DNA from: Ectothiorhodospiraceae bacterium | Lineage (GTDB): Bacteria > Pseudomonadota > Gammaproteobacteria > Nitrococcales > Aquisalimonadaceae | Direction: 5' to 3' | NCBI GenBank assembly: GCA_020831885.1 | Contig: JAFIFU010000024.1 | Location: forward strand, 1 to 49,288 | Length of the DNA stretch: 49,288 nucleotides | Part shown: positions 1 to 11,612 of the stretch, one piece after another | Numbering within the stretch: position 1 is the first letter of the stretch | Layout: each line of letters starts with the position of its first letter | Notes under the pieces: model-generated | What the model was told of the DNA's origin: nothing | The model's input: the letters and a program-made list of their open reading frames with translations, nothing else | Database searches by the model: none | Made by a program: the position numbers and the translations under genes

Positions 1-104
1 GGGGGGGGGGGGGGTTGTTGGGGGGGGGGGGGGGGGGGTTGTGGCCGGGTGTGGTTTTGCCGGCGGGGCGGGGGGGGGGGGGGGGGGGGCGGGGCCCCCC
101 CCGC
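1..104. other. Poly-G artefact at the contig edge
   Basis: Almost the whole stretch is runs of G broken by a few T and C, then a short C run. It has no coding structure and stops just before the end of the ilvE gene. Long G runs are the usual no-signal output of two-colour Illumina chemistry, so I read this as sequencing or assembly artefact. Open reading frames crossing it (poly-glycine proteins) should be ignored. Confidence 0.85.
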
Positions 105-116
105 CGATCATCTGCA

Positions 117-1037
117 TCAAACGAAAGTCAGCCATTCGGGATGGGCTTCACGGCGCCCCTCCACCTGGTCGAAGTACATCCTCTGCAACTGTTCGGTGAT
201 TGGGCCGCGGCTGCCGCTGCCGATGACCCGGCCGTCCAGTTCCCGGATCGGGGTGACCTCGGCCGCGGTCCCGGTGAAGAAGGCTTCATCCGCGGTATAC
301 ACCTCGTCCCGGGTGATGCGCTTCTCCCGCACCGGAACGCCCAGTTCGGCGGCGAGCTGCAGCACGGAATCCCGCGTAATGCCCTCCAGGCAGGAGGTCA
401 TCTCCGGCGTATACAGGGTGCCGGCGCGCACCATGAAAAAGTTCTCCCCGGAACCCTCGCAGACGAAACCGTCCACGTCCAGCAACAGGGCTTCGTCGTA
501 ACCGCAGTCCTCGGCCTCCTTCAGCGCCATCATGGAGTTCATGTAATTGCCGTTGGCCTTGGCCCGACACATGGTCACGTTCACATGGTGGCGCGTGAAG
601 GAAGAGGTTTTCACCCGGATTCCCCGCTCCAGGTTTTCCGCCCCCAGATAGGCACCCCACTCCCAGGCGGCGATCGTCACATGCACCTGCAGGTTGTGCG
701 CGTGCAAGCCCATCCCCTCGGAACCGTAGAAGGCCATGGGCCGGATGTAGGCGCTCTGCAGATCGTTGCGGCGCAGACACTCCAGCATGGCTTCGTTGAT
801 CTCATCCGGCGTATAGGGCATCCGCATGGACAGGATCTTGGCGGAGTTGAACAACCGCTCGGTGTGCTCTTTCATCCGGAAGACGGCGGTGCCGCGCTCG
901 GTGGAATAAGCACGTATTCCCTCGAATACCCCCATGCCGTAATGCAGGGTATGGGTCAGCACGTGCACCTTGGCGTCACGCCAGGCCCGGAATTCACCGT
1001 TCAGCCAGATCAGGCCATCGCGGTCGTCCATCGTCAT
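117..1037 (-). CDS. ilvE: Branched-chain amino acid aminotransferase IlvE (class IV PLP aminotransferase)
   Basis: A 306-residue protein that reversibly transfers the amino group of Leu, Ile or Val to 2-oxoglutarate in the cytoplasm. It has the family's N-terminal LHYGMGVFEGIRAY segment, the lysine in RAKANGNYMNS (about K160) that should bind PLP, and the C-terminal TGTAAEVTPI motif. Length is normal for the family. The start is supported by GAGGAG eight bases upstream. It lies 45 bases downstream of glnE on the same strand, so the two may be cotranscribed. The stop is only about a dozen bases from the poly-G edge, yet the C-terminus looks complete. D-amino acid and 4-amino-4-deoxychorismate enzymes share the fold, but the length and motifs favour IlvE. 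Confidence 0.93.
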   Translation of the reverse strand: MTMDDRDGLIWLNGEFRAWRDAKVHVLTHTLHYGMGVFEGIRAYSTERGTAVFRMKEHTERLFNSAKILSMRMPYTPDEINEAMLECLRRNDLQSAYIRPMAFYGSEGMGLHAHNLQVHVTIAAWEWGAYLGAENLERGIRVKTSSFTRHHVNVTMCRAKANGNYMNSMMALKEAEDCGYDEALLLDVDGFVCEGSGENFFMVRAGTLYTPEMTSCLEGITRDSVLQLAAELGVPVREKRITRDEVYTADEAFFTGTAAEVTPIRELDGRVIGSGSRGPITEQLQRMYFDQVEGRREAHPEWLTFV

Positions 1038-1082
1038 CGAGCCGTCTCCTCAAATGTGGGTTACCCCGGCCCGGGGCCGGTG

Positions 1083-3980
1083 TCAGGATTCCATAAGGCG
1101 ATGCCACACGTGCGCAACGGCATCCCGGGTTTCCGCGTACTCCTCCACGGGAACCAGCGGCGGCTGCTCCTGCAGGGTCACGCGATGAACCCGTGTCCGG
1201 AAGGCACGATACGCATCGGCCAGCAGCTGCGCGTCCTCGCTGCTCAGCCAGCCGCACTGGCTCAGCTCGGCCAGCAGGCGAATATTGTCCGTATAGCGCA
1301 GCAGGCCAGGCGCAGCATGGGCGCCTGACAGAACGCCATATTGCACCATAAATTCGATGTCTGCGATACCGCCCCGATCCTGCTTCAGGTGGAACACGGA
1401 GGGATCGCGGTTCCCCTTCTCGCCACGCATGCGTTCCCGCATCTCCCGGACGTCCTGTCGGAGTGTGGACGCATCCCGCTCGCGGGCAAGCACCTCGCGC
1501 CTCACCGCGGCGAAACGCTCCCGCAGACGCTCCGGGCCATACACGAAACGTGCCCGCACCAGCGCCTGGTGCTCCCAGGTCCAGGCCTTCTCGCGCTGGT
1601 ACTCGGCGTAGGCATCGAGGCTGGTGGCCAGTTGTCCGGCACGGCCACTGGGGCGCAGACGGGTATCCACCTCGTAAAGCACGCCGCCGGCCATGGGTGC
1701 ACCCAGGATGTGAACGATGCGCTGGGCCAGGCGCGCGAAGAAGACCTGGTTGTCCACCGGCCGGTCGCCGTCGGTGTGCTGCTCACCGCCGGCACCCTCG
1801 TAGACGAACACCAGGTCCAGATCCGACCCGTAGCCGAGCTCGATACCGCCCAGCTTGCCGTAGGCGATGATCCCGAAGGCGGCATCGCGGGCCTCCCCGT
1901 TCACCAGATACCGGGGCCGGCCATGGCGCGCTTCCAGATGGTTCCAGGCCAGTTCCACCACACGCGCCAGCGCCACTTCCGCGATATCCGTGAGGTAATC
2001 GCTGACCACCATCAGGGGCGTCACGCCGGAGACATCCGCAGCAGCCACACGCAGGGTGTTGGCCTGCTTGAACTGGCGCAACACTTCCATCTGCTGCTCC
2101 AGATCCTCTTCCGGGTAGGCCTCCAGCCGCTCGGTCAGTTCCCGCTCCAGCGCGCTGCGCTTGAGCGGGGCATACAGCCTCCGCGGGTCCAGCAGTTCGT
2201 CCAGCAGCACCGGGTAACGGGACAGGTGGCGCGCGATCCACGGGCTGGCAGCACACAGTTTGACCAGTTGCGAGAGGGCCATGGGGTGCTCGGCCAGCAA
2301 CGCCACGTAAACCGTGCGGCGCACGATCTGCTCCAGCAGATCCAGCAGGCGCGCCAGGGCGGCATCGGGTTGATCCGACGCCGAGGTCGCCCCCAGCAAC
2401 AACGGCATCAGGCGGTCCAGCCGCGTACGCCCGTTGTCGCTGAGTGCCCGGCAGTGGCTGCCCTCTCGAAAGACCAGCAGGCGTTCCAGGGCCACGGCGC
2501 CATCGGCAAAGCCGTTCTTCTCCAGCAGTGTCACGGCGGCCTCGCCGCGGATCCGGTCCGCCCAGATATCCCCCAGTTGCGGATCATCGCCCTGATGGCG
2601 CGGCTCCTCCTCCACCTGCGGCGCGGCGAACACCTGATCGAAGTGGTCATGCACCCGACGCCGGGTGTCCTCCAGCTTTGGCAGGTAATCCTCCCAACGG
2701 TCGTAACCCATGGCCACGGCCAGCCGCAGGCGATCCACGGGATCGTCCGGCAGGGTATGGGTCTGCTGATCATCCATGGCCTGAAGCCGGTTCTCGGACC
2801 GTCGCAGAAACTCGTAACCTTCCAGCAGTTCGCGCACCGCGAATCCCGGCAGCGCATTGTGCTGGCCCAGATACTCCAGCACCCGGATGATGCTGCGCTC
2901 CTGCAGGCCCCGTTCGCGGCCGCCACGAATCAACTGGAAAGCCTGACCGACGAACTCGATCTCGCGGATGCCGCCCCGCCCGACCTTGATGTTGTGCTCC
3001 ATGCCCTTGCGCTGGACTTCCTGCTCGATCATGGACTTCATGTCCCGGAGCTGTTCCAGGGCGCCGTAGTCCAGATAGCGCCGGTAGATGAACGGCCGCA
3101 GCATCGCCAGCAGTTCGTTACCCGACTTTTCGTCTCCGGCCACGACCCGTGCCTTGATCATGGCGTAACGCTCCCACTCCCGGCCCTGGCTCTCGTAGTA
3201 GGTCTCCAGTTGGTCAGTGGTCATCACCAGAGGACCGGCTTCGCCGTACGGCCGCAGACGCATGTCCACGCGGAACGCGAAGCCGTCCACGGTCTGGGCG
3301 TCCAGCGCCTGGATCAGCTTCTGGCCCAGGCGGGTGAAAAACTGCTCGTTGGCCTGACTGCGCGCGCCATCGGTTTCGCCCGGGGCGGCGAAGCCGAAGA
3401 TCAGGTCGATGTCCGAGGAATAGTTCAGTTCCCGCCCGCCCAGCTTGCCCATGCCCAACACGTAGAAGCCCACCTGCCGGCCATCGGCGTCCCTCGGCGT
3501 TCCGTACCGCTGTTCGAGCCAGTCCTGCAACTGCTCAAGAGCGCCGTCGATACAGGCATCCGCCAGGTCGGAGAGCTCCCGCAGGGTTTCCTGCAACCCG
3601 GCCCAGCCGGCGATATCGCGCCAGGCGATCCGCACCATCTCCCGGCGCCGGAAGCGTCGCAGGGCAGCGGCCAGCGCATCGGCATCCTCCACCTCTGCGA
3701 GAGCGTCACGCAGGCGCTCCGCGTAGACGCCGTCCGGGTAGGCGTGTTCCAGATCTCCGTCGCTCACCAGCGCCGCGAACATGGCCGGATCCCGCAGACA
3801 GCAACGGGCAACAAACGGGCTGCACGACCAGACCAGCGGCAAGGACTGCAACGCCAGGTCACTGTCCGGCAGCTCCGCCAACTGCAGAAAATCCGCAATC
3901 CAGTCAGCGGTGCGGCTGCGCAACGATTCGGGAAGCCGCGACATGGCGCGGTCCACCAGATCCCTGGACGGATTGGTCAC
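1083..3980 (-). CDS. glnE: Bifunctional glutamine synthetase adenylyltransferase/deadenylase GlnE
   Basis: This large cytoplasmic enzyme adds AMP to, and removes it from, glutamine synthetase in response to PII signalling. Two nucleotidyltransferase domains are visible: GGRELNYSSDIDLIFGF in the N-terminal half and GGIELGYGSDLDLVFVYE in the C-terminal half, each with the SDxDL metal-binding aspartates. Length (about 965 residues) fits the family. I chose a GTG start (VTNPSRDLVDR) preceded by GGGAG ten bases away; an ATG 39 bases further upstream at 4019 is also open, so the exact start is uncertain. It is followed by ilvE. A long open frame runs antisense through the gene but is a high-GC shadow. 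Confidence 0.95.
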   Translation of the reverse strand: MTNPSRDLVDRAMSRLPESLRSRTADWIADFLQLAELPDSDLALQSLPLVWSCSPFVARCCLRDPAMFAALVSDGDLEHAYPDGVYAERLRDALAEVEDADALAAALRRFRRREMVRIAWRDIAGWAGLQETLRELSDLADACIDGALEQLQDWLEQRYGTPRDADGRQVGFYVLGMGKLGGRELNYSSDIDLIFGFAAPGETDGARSQANEQFFTRLGQKLIQALDAQTVDGFAFRVDMRLRPYGEAGPLVMTTDQLETYYESQGREWERYAMIKARVVAGDEKSGNELLAMLRPFIYRRYLDYGALEQLRDMKSMIEQEVQRKGMEHNIKVGRGGIREIEFVGQAFQLIRGGRERGLQERSIIRVLEYLGQHNALPGFAVRELLEGYEFLRRSENRLQAMDDQQTHTLPDDPVDRLRLAVAMGYDRWEDYLPKLEDTRRRVHDHFDQVFAAPQVEEEPRHQGDDPQLGDIWADRIRGEAAVTLLEKNGFADGAVALERLLVFREGSHCRALSDNGRTRLDRLMPLLLGATSASDQPDAALARLLDLLEQIVRRTVYVALLAEHPMALSQLVKLCAASPWIARHLSRYPVLLDELLDPRRLYAPLKRSALERELTERLEAYPEEDLEQQMEVLRQFKQANTLRVAAADVSGVTPLMVVSDYLTDIAEVALARVVELAWNHLEARHGRPRYLVNGEARDAAFGIIAYGKLGGIELGYGSDLDLVFVYEGAGGEQHTDGDRPVDNQVFFARLAQRIVHILGAPMAGGVLYEVDTRLRPSGRAGQLATSLDAYAEYQREKAWTWEHQALVRARFVYGPERLRERFAAVRREVLARERDASTLRQDVREMRERMRGEKGNRDPSVFHLKQDRGGIADIEFMVQYGVLSGAHAAPGLLRYTDNIRLLAELSQCGWLSSEDAQLLADAYRAFRTRVHRVTLQEQPPLVPVEEYAETRDAVAHVWHRLMES

Positions 3981-4059
3981 GGGAAAAGCGCTCCCTCTGC
4001 GACGCGGGCCATGTCCCACATTACCCGCTTGCAGCCGCGGAGGAAAACCGCCATGCGAC

Positions 4060-4087
4060 CAAAAAAGCCCCGCCGGTAGGCGGGGCT
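4060..4087 (-). terminator. Rho-independent terminator after groEL
   Basis: A perfect 9-bp stem (AGCCCCGCC / GGCGGGGCT) with a 4-base loop, followed on the minus strand by a T tract (a run of six A on the plus strand). It lies 27 bases past the groEL stop, and separates groEL from glnE on the same strand. Confidence 0.85.
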
Positions 4088-4113
4088 CTGATCAGGCCGG
4101 AAAGGCGAGCGGC

Positions 4114-5778
<1,665 letters not shown>

Positions 5779-5811
5779 TCAGAGATAAAACGTTGCGACG
5801 GTAGAGCGGCC

Positions 5812-6102
5812 TCAGCCTTCAAGCACCGCCATGATGTCGTCCTCGCGCATGACGAGCAGTTCCTCGCCATCCACCTTCACCTCGGTACCGGCATACTTGC
5901 CGAACAGCACCTTGTCGCCCACCTTCACGTCCATGGGCTGAAGCTCGCCCTTGTCGTTGGCCTTGCCCTTGCCCACGGCAACCACTTCACCCCTGATGGG
6001 CTTTTCCGTGGCGCTGTCCGGGATCACGATGCCCCCCGGGGTGGTGCGCTCTTCTTCCATACGCTTGATGATCACACGATCATGCAACGGACGAATGTTC
6101 AT
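5812..6102 (-). CDS. groES: Co-chaperonin GroES
   Basis: A 96-residue subunit of the heptameric lid for GroEL. It begins [18 protein letters not shown], has the mobile-loop region ([16 protein letters not shown]), and ends near [17 protein letters not shown]. The open frame extends upstream through the CIRCE element to 6216, but homology fixes the start at 6102, preceded by an AGGAGAAAGGCC-type ribosome-binding sequence. Confidence 0.97.
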   Translation of the reverse strand: MNIRPLHDRVIIKRMEEERTTPGGIVIPDSATEKPIRGEVVAVGKGKANDKGELQPMDVKVGDKVLFGKYAGTEVKVDGEELLVMREDDIMAVLEG

Positions 6103-6158
6103 CTGGCCTTTCTCCTGAAGCGGTTGATGCCTTGAGTGAGAGTCCTGGAGGGCTGCTG

Positions 6159-6185
6159 TTAGCACTCGCCTCCGGTGAGTGCTAA
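6159..6185. promoter_or_regulatory. CIRCE operator (HrcA binding site)
   Basis: A perfect inverted repeat, TTAGCACTC, nine bases, then GAGTGCTAA, which is the exact CIRCE consensus. It sits 57 bases upstream of groES. In the families where it is known, HrcA binds here and represses groESL until heat shock. hrcA itself is not in the window. Confidence 0.95.
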
Positions 6186-6212
6186 TAATAATCACGCGCC
6201 TGCCCGAGTCAA
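6185..6212 (-). promoter_or_regulatory. Predicted sigma-70 promoter of groES-groEL
   Basis: On the minus strand a TTGACT -35 box and a TATTAT -10 box are separated by 16 bases. The -10 abuts the CIRCE inverted repeat, so the operator would lie over the transcription start, as expected for HrcA repression. Confidence 0.65.
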
Positions 6213-6319
6213 GCACCCGACCTCGTCCCGACGGCCGAGCACAGCCCTACCCGGTGTCGGGCATGTGTGGGCACCGCTGGTACAATTCAAGGCGTACCGA
6301 ACACACGGGGAGACGCGTT

Positions 6320-6652
6320 ATGGACTCGGAACACCTGGTGTGCCTGAGCACCTGCCCGGATTTGACCCTGGCCAAGGAAATCGCCGATGCGGTGGTGGAG
6401 GATGGTCACGCAGCCTGCGTGAACATCGTGCCGGGGCTGACATCCGTGTACCGCTGGAAGGGTGAAACCCATCATGATCAGGAGATACTGCTGGTGATGA
6501 AAACCACACGCACGGCCTGGAAGGGGCTGGAGGAAACGGTGCTGAGGCTGCATTCGGAAGAACTCCCGGAGATAATTGCGGTCCCTGTGGCGAAGGGGCT
6601 GAACGACTACCTGGCCTGGGTGACTTATCAGACCACCCCGGAAAGCGAATAA
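6320..6652 (+). CDS. cutA: CutA1 divalent-cation tolerance family protein
   Basis: A 110-residue protein of the trimeric, PII-like CutA family. Visible family motifs are the N-terminal STCPD segment, AACVNIVPGLTSVYRWKGE, and LPEIIAVPV near the C-terminus. The family is linked to copper and divalent-metal tolerance and to DsbD in Escherichia coli, but its molecular role is not settled. The start is chosen for GGGGAG eight bases upstream; the frame is open further upstream. dsbD follows after 35 bases, a pairing common in gammaproteobacteria. Confidence 0.93.
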   Translation: MDSEHLVCLSTCPDLTLAKEIADAVVEDGHAACVNIVPGLTSVYRWKGETHHDQEILLVMKTTRTAWKGLEETVLRLHSEELPEIIAVPVAKGLNDYLAWVTYQTTPESE

Positions 6653-6687
6653 ACCGGACGGGAGTCACCGACCGGCAAAGGACCACG

Positions 6688-8532
6688 ATGCGCATGCCGA
6701 CCACGCCGTCCATCAAGCACATTCTCGCGGGCATACTGCTGCTCGTCCTGCTGGTGCCCGCTGCCGGCGCACAAACCGGTGGCGGCCTGCTGGGACGCAT
6801 CGCCGGCGGCAACACGGACGACCTGCTGCCTCCCGAACAGGCCTTCCCGGTCTCTGTGGAGCAGGTTGCCGAGGATGTGCTGGCGGTCCGCTGGCAAACG
6901 CCTCCCGGCTACTACCTGTATCGCGACCGCCTGGCCTTCGACATCGACGGGAACACCATCACCCGGCAAGAGCTGCCGGACGGAGAGAAAACCGACGACC
7001 CCACCTTCGGGATGATGGAGGTGTATTACGACGAGTTGCAGGTTTACCTGCAACTCGACGCGCCGGTCCGTGGTAACGAGACCTTGCATATCAGCTTCCA
7101 GGGCTGCTCCGACACCGGGGTGTGCTACCCACCCATGAATACCAGCGTGGAACTGGCGGGCGGCGGCATCAGCACGGGCTTCGCCGGCGGTGGCGCCGGA
7201 GGCGGCGGCCCGCCAGGCGTCGGCGGCGGGCTGGGTGACCTGGAGGGTCTGCTGACCGGCAGCAATGTGCCGCTGATGCTGCTCGGCTTCCTGCTGGCGG
7301 GCATCCTGCTGGCCTTCACTGCCTGCATGTACCCTCTGATTCCCATCCTGTCCGGCCTGGTGGCAGGGGACAGCCGCCGGTCCACGGGACGGGCGTTCTG
7401 GCTGTCCATGGTCTTCATCCAGTCCACGGCTATCACCTACGCCCTGGCCGGCGCCGTGGCGGGCCTCACCGGGGCAGCCATCCAGGCGGACCTGCAGAGC
7501 CCCTGGGTACTGAGCAGCTTCGCCGTCGTTTTCGTGGTGCTGGCGCTGGCCATGTTCGGCCTCTACAACATCCAGATGCCCGCCGCCCTCCAGACCCGGC
7601 TGGACGCCCTGTCCCGGAAACAGCGGGGAGGCACATTCATCGGAGCCGGCATCATGGGTGTGCTTTCGGCACTGATCGTCGGCGCCTGCTCCGGCCCGGC
7701 ACTGATCGCCGCGCTGGTGTTCATCAGCAACACCGGCGATGCCGCCCTCGGTGGCGCGGCACTGTATGCCATGGCCATGGGAATGGGGCTCCCGCTGCTG
7801 CTCATCGGCACCGCGGCAGGCCGCTGGCTGCCCCGCTCCGGCCCCTGGATGGTGCGCGCCAAGCAGGCCTTCGGCTTTCTGTTTCTCGCCGTGGCCATCT
7901 GGATGGTGGACCGCTTCCTGCCAGGGCCGGTGATTCTCGCACTGTGGGCCGCTCTGCTGACCGGCATGGCGGTCTGGCTCGGGCTTCTTGATCGCCCGGC
8001 ACGTACTGTCGGCGCGGGTTTACGCCTGCGCCAACTGACCTCGCTGGCGGCGGCCGGCTGGGCGCTGGTGCTGCTGGCGGGAGCCGCGGCCGGGGGATCC
8101 AGTTTCTGGCAACCGCTTGCACCGCTGGCGCAACAGGATGCGTCGCGACCCGCCGTGGAGTGGCAGCGCGTGCATTCGGTGGACGAACTGGAACAAGCGC
8201 TGGCCGCGGCCTCGGCGGCAGGCCGCCCGGCGGTGGTTGACGTCTACGCGGACTGGTGTGTTTACTGCGTACGGCTGGACCAACGGACCTTCAGTGATAC
8301 CGCCGTGGTGCGGGCCCTGCAGAACGCCGCGACCCTGAAGGTGGATGTCACCCGGATGTCCGCAGACGACCGGGCGTTGCTCGCGCGACTGGACGTTTTC
8401 CTGCCGCCGGCGGTTATCTTCTTCGACGCCGGTGGGGAGGAGCGGCGTGAGCAGCGGCTGGTGGGCTTTGTCGGACCGGAGGAATTTCTCCAGCGCAAGC
8501 AGCAGGCAACCGGAAACCGCAGCGTCCTATGA
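6688..8532 (+). CDS. dsbD: Thiol:disulfide interchange protein DsbD
   Basis: A 614-residue inner-membrane electron carrier that moves reducing power from cytoplasmic thioredoxin to periplasmic oxidoreductases. In order: a signal peptide (about 1-29, ending AAGAQ), a periplasmic alpha domain with the CSDTGVCYPP cysteine pair, a glycine-rich linker, an eight-helix core with cysteines in TACMYPLIPI and VGACSGPALI, and a C-terminal thioredoxin domain with WCVYC (C524/C527). All three redox pairs are present. The stop overlaps the next gene's ATG (ATGA), so DsbD and the TlpA-like protein are translationally coupled and probably work in one reducing pathway. Confidence 0.96.
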   Translation: MRMPTTPSIKHILAGILLLVLLVPAAGAQTGGGLLGRIAGGNTDDLLPPEQAFPVSVEQVAEDVLAVRWQTPPGYYLYRDRLAFDIDGNTITRQELPDGEKTDDPTFGMMEVYYDELQVYLQLDAPVRGNETLHISFQGCSDTGVCYPPMNTSVELAGGGISTGFAGGGAGGGGPPGVGGGLGDLEGLLTGSNVPLMLLGFLLAGILLAFTACMYPLIPILSGLVAGDSRRSTGRAFWLSMVFIQSTAITYALAGAVAGLTGAAIQADLQSPWVLSSFAVVFVVLALAMFGLYNIQMPAALQTRLDALSRKQRGGTFIGAGIMGVLSALIVGACSGPALIAALVFISNTGDAALGGAALYAMAMGMGLPLLLIGTAAGRWLPRSGPWMVRAKQAFGFLFLAVAIWMVDRFLPGPVILALWAALLTGMAVWLGLLDRPARTVGAGLRLRQLTSLAAAGWALVLLAGAAAGGSSFWQPLAPLAQQDASRPAVEWQRVHSVDELEQALAAASAAGRPAVVDVYADWCVYCVRLDQRTFSDTAVVRALQNAATLKVDVTRMSADDRALLARLDVFLPPAVIFFDAGGEERREQRLVGFVGPEEFLQRKQQATGNRSVL

Positions 8533-9056
8533 ATCCGTCACTGAAAAGACATTTCATCATACTCCCCCTGCTCATCCTGCTGGGAGCCTCCGCCGGCGCC
8601 ATCGGCTTCCATGTCTGGCAGCAGATGCAGGCCAGCATGCGGCCGGATTTCACGCTGCCGGATCTGAACGGCACGCCCCGAAGCATCAGCGAATGGGACG
8701 GCAAGCTGGTGGCACTGAATTTCTGGGCCAGTTGGTGCCCGCCCTGCGTGAAGGAGATCCCGCTGTTCAACGAACTGCAGGACACTTACGGCGATCAGGG
8801 CCTGCAGTTTGTCGGCGTCGCCGTGGAGCGACGGGAGAATGCGGTGGCCTTTGCCGAGGAGATCGGACTCAACTACCCCTCACTGCAGGGTGAATACCAG
8901 GCCATGCAGGTCAGCGCCGCCTACGGCAACGAACGGGGCCTGCTGCCCTATACCGTGCTGATCAACCAGCACGGGCGCATCGTCGAGCGCTTGCGGGGCG
9001 AGGTCACCCGGGACATGATCGAGCCACTGATCCTCGAACACCTGCCCGACCAGTAG
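8529..9056 (+). CDS. TlpA/ResA-like membrane-anchored thioredoxin
   Basis: A 175-residue protein with a single N-terminal membrane anchor (about residues 8-26) and a periplasmic thioredoxin fold. The redox motif is WCPPC (C70/C73). The cis-proline lies in GLLPYTVLIN. The domain starts with the PDFTLPDLNGTP signature of the AhpC/TSA-redoxin family. Its four-base overlap with dsbD suggests DsbD keeps it reduced. Related proteins reduce apocytochrome c or other periplasmic disulfides; the sequence does not say which substrate applies here. Confidence 0.9.
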   Translation: MNPSLKRHFIILPLLILLGASAGAIGFHVWQQMQASMRPDFTLPDLNGTPRSISEWDGKLVALNFWASWCPPCVKEIPLFNELQDTYGDQGLQFVGVAVERRENAVAFAEEIGLNYPSLQGEYQAMQVSAAYGNERGLLPYTVLINQHGRIVERLRGEVTRDMIEPLILEHLPDQ

Positions 9057-9199
9057 ACCTGATGATCAAGTCAGGTCAAGTTTGGCCCAACTTTGTGGAC
9101 AAGTTCACCGATCTCGCAGAGATGTGTGGACTTGGCTGCTCTCATAAGACACAATCGGACCCCTGAATTTCGCCGATGGGTCGACCGGGGAGCGGGTGC

Positions 9200-9643
9200 A
9201 TGAAACAGGTTCTGGTACTGCACGGTCCCAACCTGAATCTACTGGGCCAGCGGGAACCGGAGGTTTACGGCGCCACCACCCTGGACGACATCAACCGTCG
9301 ACTGACAGCCCTGGCCGCCGAGCTCGGCCTGGCGCTGGAGTGCTTTCAGCATAATCACGAGGGGGCGCTGGTGGATCGGATTCACGCAGCGGCCCGGAGC
9401 GGCGTCGCCTACATCATCATCAACCCGGCCGCCTACACCCATACCAGCATCGCGCTGCGCGACGCGCTGACCGGCACCGCCATCCCCTTTATCGAGATTC
9501 ACATCTCCAACGTTCACGCGCGTGAGGCCTTCCGCCGGCATTCGTACCTGTCGGACAGGGCGGTGGGGGTGATCTCCGGCCTGGGGGCGTTCGGCTACGA
9601 GCTGGCGCTGCGCGCGGTGGCGGAACAGCTCAACTCTGACTGA
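9200..9643 (+). CDS. aroQ: Type II 3-dehydroquinate dehydratase AroQ
   Basis: A 147-residue shikimate-pathway enzyme that converts 3-dehydroquinate to 3-dehydroshikimate. Typical motifs are [19 protein letters not shown] near the start, [31 protein letters not shown] and [19 protein letters not shown]. The catalytic Tyr is in the REPEVYG segment and the His in the IEIHISN segment. The chosen ATG has GGGGAG seven bases upstream; an in-frame ATG at 9176 lacks a good site. It is 14 bases upstream of accB, a conserved arrangement. Confidence 0.96.
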   Translation: MKQVLVLHGPNLNLLGQREPEVYGATTLDDINRRLTALAAELGLALECFQHNHEGALVDRIHAAARSGVAYIIINPAAYTHTSIALRDALTGTAIPFIEIHISNVHAREAFRRHSYLSDRAVGVISGLGAFGYELALRAVAEQLNSD

Positions 9644-9657
9644 CGGAACCGACACCC

Positions 9658-10128
9658 ATGGATATACGCAAGATCAAGCGTCTGATAGAACTGCTGGAGG
9701 AATCCGGCGTCAACGAGATCGAGATCAAGGAAGGCGAGGAATCGGTAAGGATCAGCCGCAGCGGTTCCGGTGGCGCGCTGTATGCCAGCCACCCGATGCC
9801 GATGCACGCGCCGCAGCCGCCGGCTGCCGCGCCGCAACAGGCGGTGGCGCCAGCGCCGGCAGCAGCCGAAGAGCAGGCCCCGGCGCAGCCGGACGGGCAC
9901 CAGGTACGCTCCCCCATGGTCGGCACCTTCTATCGCGCACCGGCCCCTGGCGCCAAGCCCTTCGTCGAGAAGGGTCAGCACGTCAAGGTGGGAGACACGC
10001 TGTGCATCATCGAAGCGATGAAGATGCTCAACCAGATCGAGGCGGACAAAGACGGCGTGGTGGCGGCGATTCTCACCGAGGACGCACAGCCGGTGGAGTA
10101 CGATCAGCCGCTGTTCATCATCCAGTAA
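9658..10128 (+). CDS. accB: Biotin carboxyl carrier protein of acetyl-CoA carboxylase (AccB)
   Basis: A 156-residue carrier that shuttles carboxybiotin during malonyl-CoA synthesis. The N-terminal helix ([20 protein letters not shown]) is typical. A Pro/Ala-rich linker (about 45-80) precedes the biotinyl domain, with the biotin-accepting lysine in the EAMKMLN motif (K122). It lies between aroQ and accC, 25 bases upstream of the latter, and is surely cotranscribed with accC. Confidence 0.97.
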   Translation: MDIRKIKRLIELLEESGVNEIEIKEGEESVRISRSGSGGALYASHPMPMHAPQPPAAAPQQAVAPAPAAAEEQAPAQPDGHQVRSPMVGTFYRAPAPGAKPFVEKGQHVKVGDTLCIIEAMKMLNQIEADKDGVVAAILTEDAQPVEYDQPLFIIQ

Positions 10129-10153
10129 CGCCAGTTACGACGGGACGCACTCC

Positions 10154-11497
10154 ATGCTGGAAAAAGTTCTCATCGCCAACCGGGGCGAAATCGCCCTCCG
10201 GATCCTGCGCGCCTGCCGGGAGCTCGGTGTCCGCACCGTCGCCGTGCACTCCAGCGCCGACCGCGATCTCAAGCACGTACGCCTGGCTGACGAAACCGTC
10301 TGCATCGGGCCACCTTCTTCCGCGGACAGTTACCTGAACATCCCCGCCATCATCAGTGCGGCGGAGGTGACGGCCGCGGACGCCATCCACCCAGGCTACG
10401 GATTCCTCTCGGAGAATGCCGATTTCGCCGAACGCGTGGAACGCTCGGGCTTCATCTTCATTGGCCCGCGAGCAGAGACCATCCGCCTGATGGGCGACAA
10501 GGTCTCGGCAATACGGGCCATGAAGGAAGCGGGCATTCCCTGCGTTCCCGGCTCCGACGGACCGCTGGATGACGACGAGCGGCGCAACCTGCGACTGGCT
10601 TCGGAGATCGGCTACCCGGTGATCATCAAGGCGGCCGGGGGCGGGGGCGGTCGCGGCATGCGTGTGGTGCACCAGGAGGCGGATCTGCTGGGCGCCATTT
10701 CGGTTACCCGCAACGAGGCGCGCAGCGCCTTCGGCAACGCCACTGTCTACATGGAGAAATTCCTGGGTAACCCACGCCACGTGGAGATCCAGGTGCTGGC
10801 GGACAGCCAAGGAAATGCCATTCACCTGGGTGAACGGGATTGCTCCATGCAACGGCGGCACCAGAAAGTGGTGGAGGAATCCCCCGCACCGGGCATCACT
10901 GAAAGCCAGCGCCGGGAGATCGGGGAACGCTGTGCGGAGGCCTGCCAACAGATCGGCTACCGCGGCGCCGGCACGTTCGAGTTCCTCTACGAGGATGGCA
11001 ATTTCTATTTCATCGAGATGAACACCCGCATCCAGGTGGAGCACCCGGTGACAGAGATGGTCACCGGTGTGGACCTGGTGAAGGAGCAGCTCAACATCGC
11101 GGCGGGAGAACCCCTGCGCTACACCCAGGACAGCATCCGGCTCCGCGGCCATGCCATCGAGTGCCGGATCAACGCCGAGGATCCGGATAAGTTCATCCCT
11201 TCACCGGGCAGAATCACGCAGTACCATGCCCCCGGGGGACCGGGCATCCGCGTGGACAGCCATATCTACAGCGGCTACACCGTACCCCCCTATTATGATT
11301 CGATGATCGGCAAGCTCATCGCTTTCGGGGACGACCGGGCATCGGCGCTGGCACGCATGCGCACGGCCTTGTCCGAGATCGTGGTGGAGGGCATCAAGAC
11401 CAATGTCCCCCTGCACCGACGCATACTCGAGGACGAACAGTTCCAGGCTGGCGGCACGAATATCCACTACCTGGAGAAGAAACTGGGACTGAAGTGA
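10154..11497 (+). CDS. accC: Biotin carboxylase subunit of acetyl-CoA carboxylase (AccC)
   Basis: A 447-residue ATP-grasp enzyme that carboxylates the biotin on AccB. It begins [20 protein letters not shown], has the glycine-rich ATP loop ([14 protein letters not shown]), the [15 protein letters not shown] segment and the catalytic [16 protein letters not shown] segment. Length is normal. In many gammaproteobacteria prmA follows accC; here a YfaZ-like gene follows instead. Confidence 0.97.
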   Translation: MLEKVLIANRGEIALRILRACRELGVRTVAVHSSADRDLKHVRLADETVCIGPPSSADSYLNIPAIISAAEVTAADAIHPGYGFLSENADFAERVERSGFIFIGPRAETIRLMGDKVSAIRAMKEAGIPCVPGSDGPLDDDERRNLRLASEIGYPVIIKAAGGGGGRGMRVVHQEADLLGAISVTRNEARSAFGNATVYMEKFLGNPRHVEIQVLADSQGNAIHLGERDCSMQRRHQKVVEESPAPGITESQRREIGERCAEACQQIGYRGAGTFEFLYEDGNFYFIEMNTRIQVEHPVTEMVTGVDLVKEQLNIAAGEPLRYTQDSIRLRGHAIECRINAEDPDKFIPSPGRITQYHAPGGPGIRVDSHIYSGYTVPPYYDSMIGKLIAFGDDRASALARMRTALSEIVVEGIKTNVPLHRRILEDEQFQAGGTNIHYLEKKLGLK

Positions 11498-11612
11498 GGG
11501 ACAACCGGCATGTCCGGCCCGGGCGACAGCTTGCAGCCGCGCCCGGCTCGACGTGTAATGGGCAACCGGGAACACCCCACCCCGCCCGTCAGTAGCGCAT
11601 CAGGAGAAACAT

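Noticed and set aside
1341-4079. A 912-residue open frame antisense to glnE
   Set aside because: High-GC shadow of a well-supported gene; low-complexity His/Gln/Leu-rich translation with no recognisable domain.
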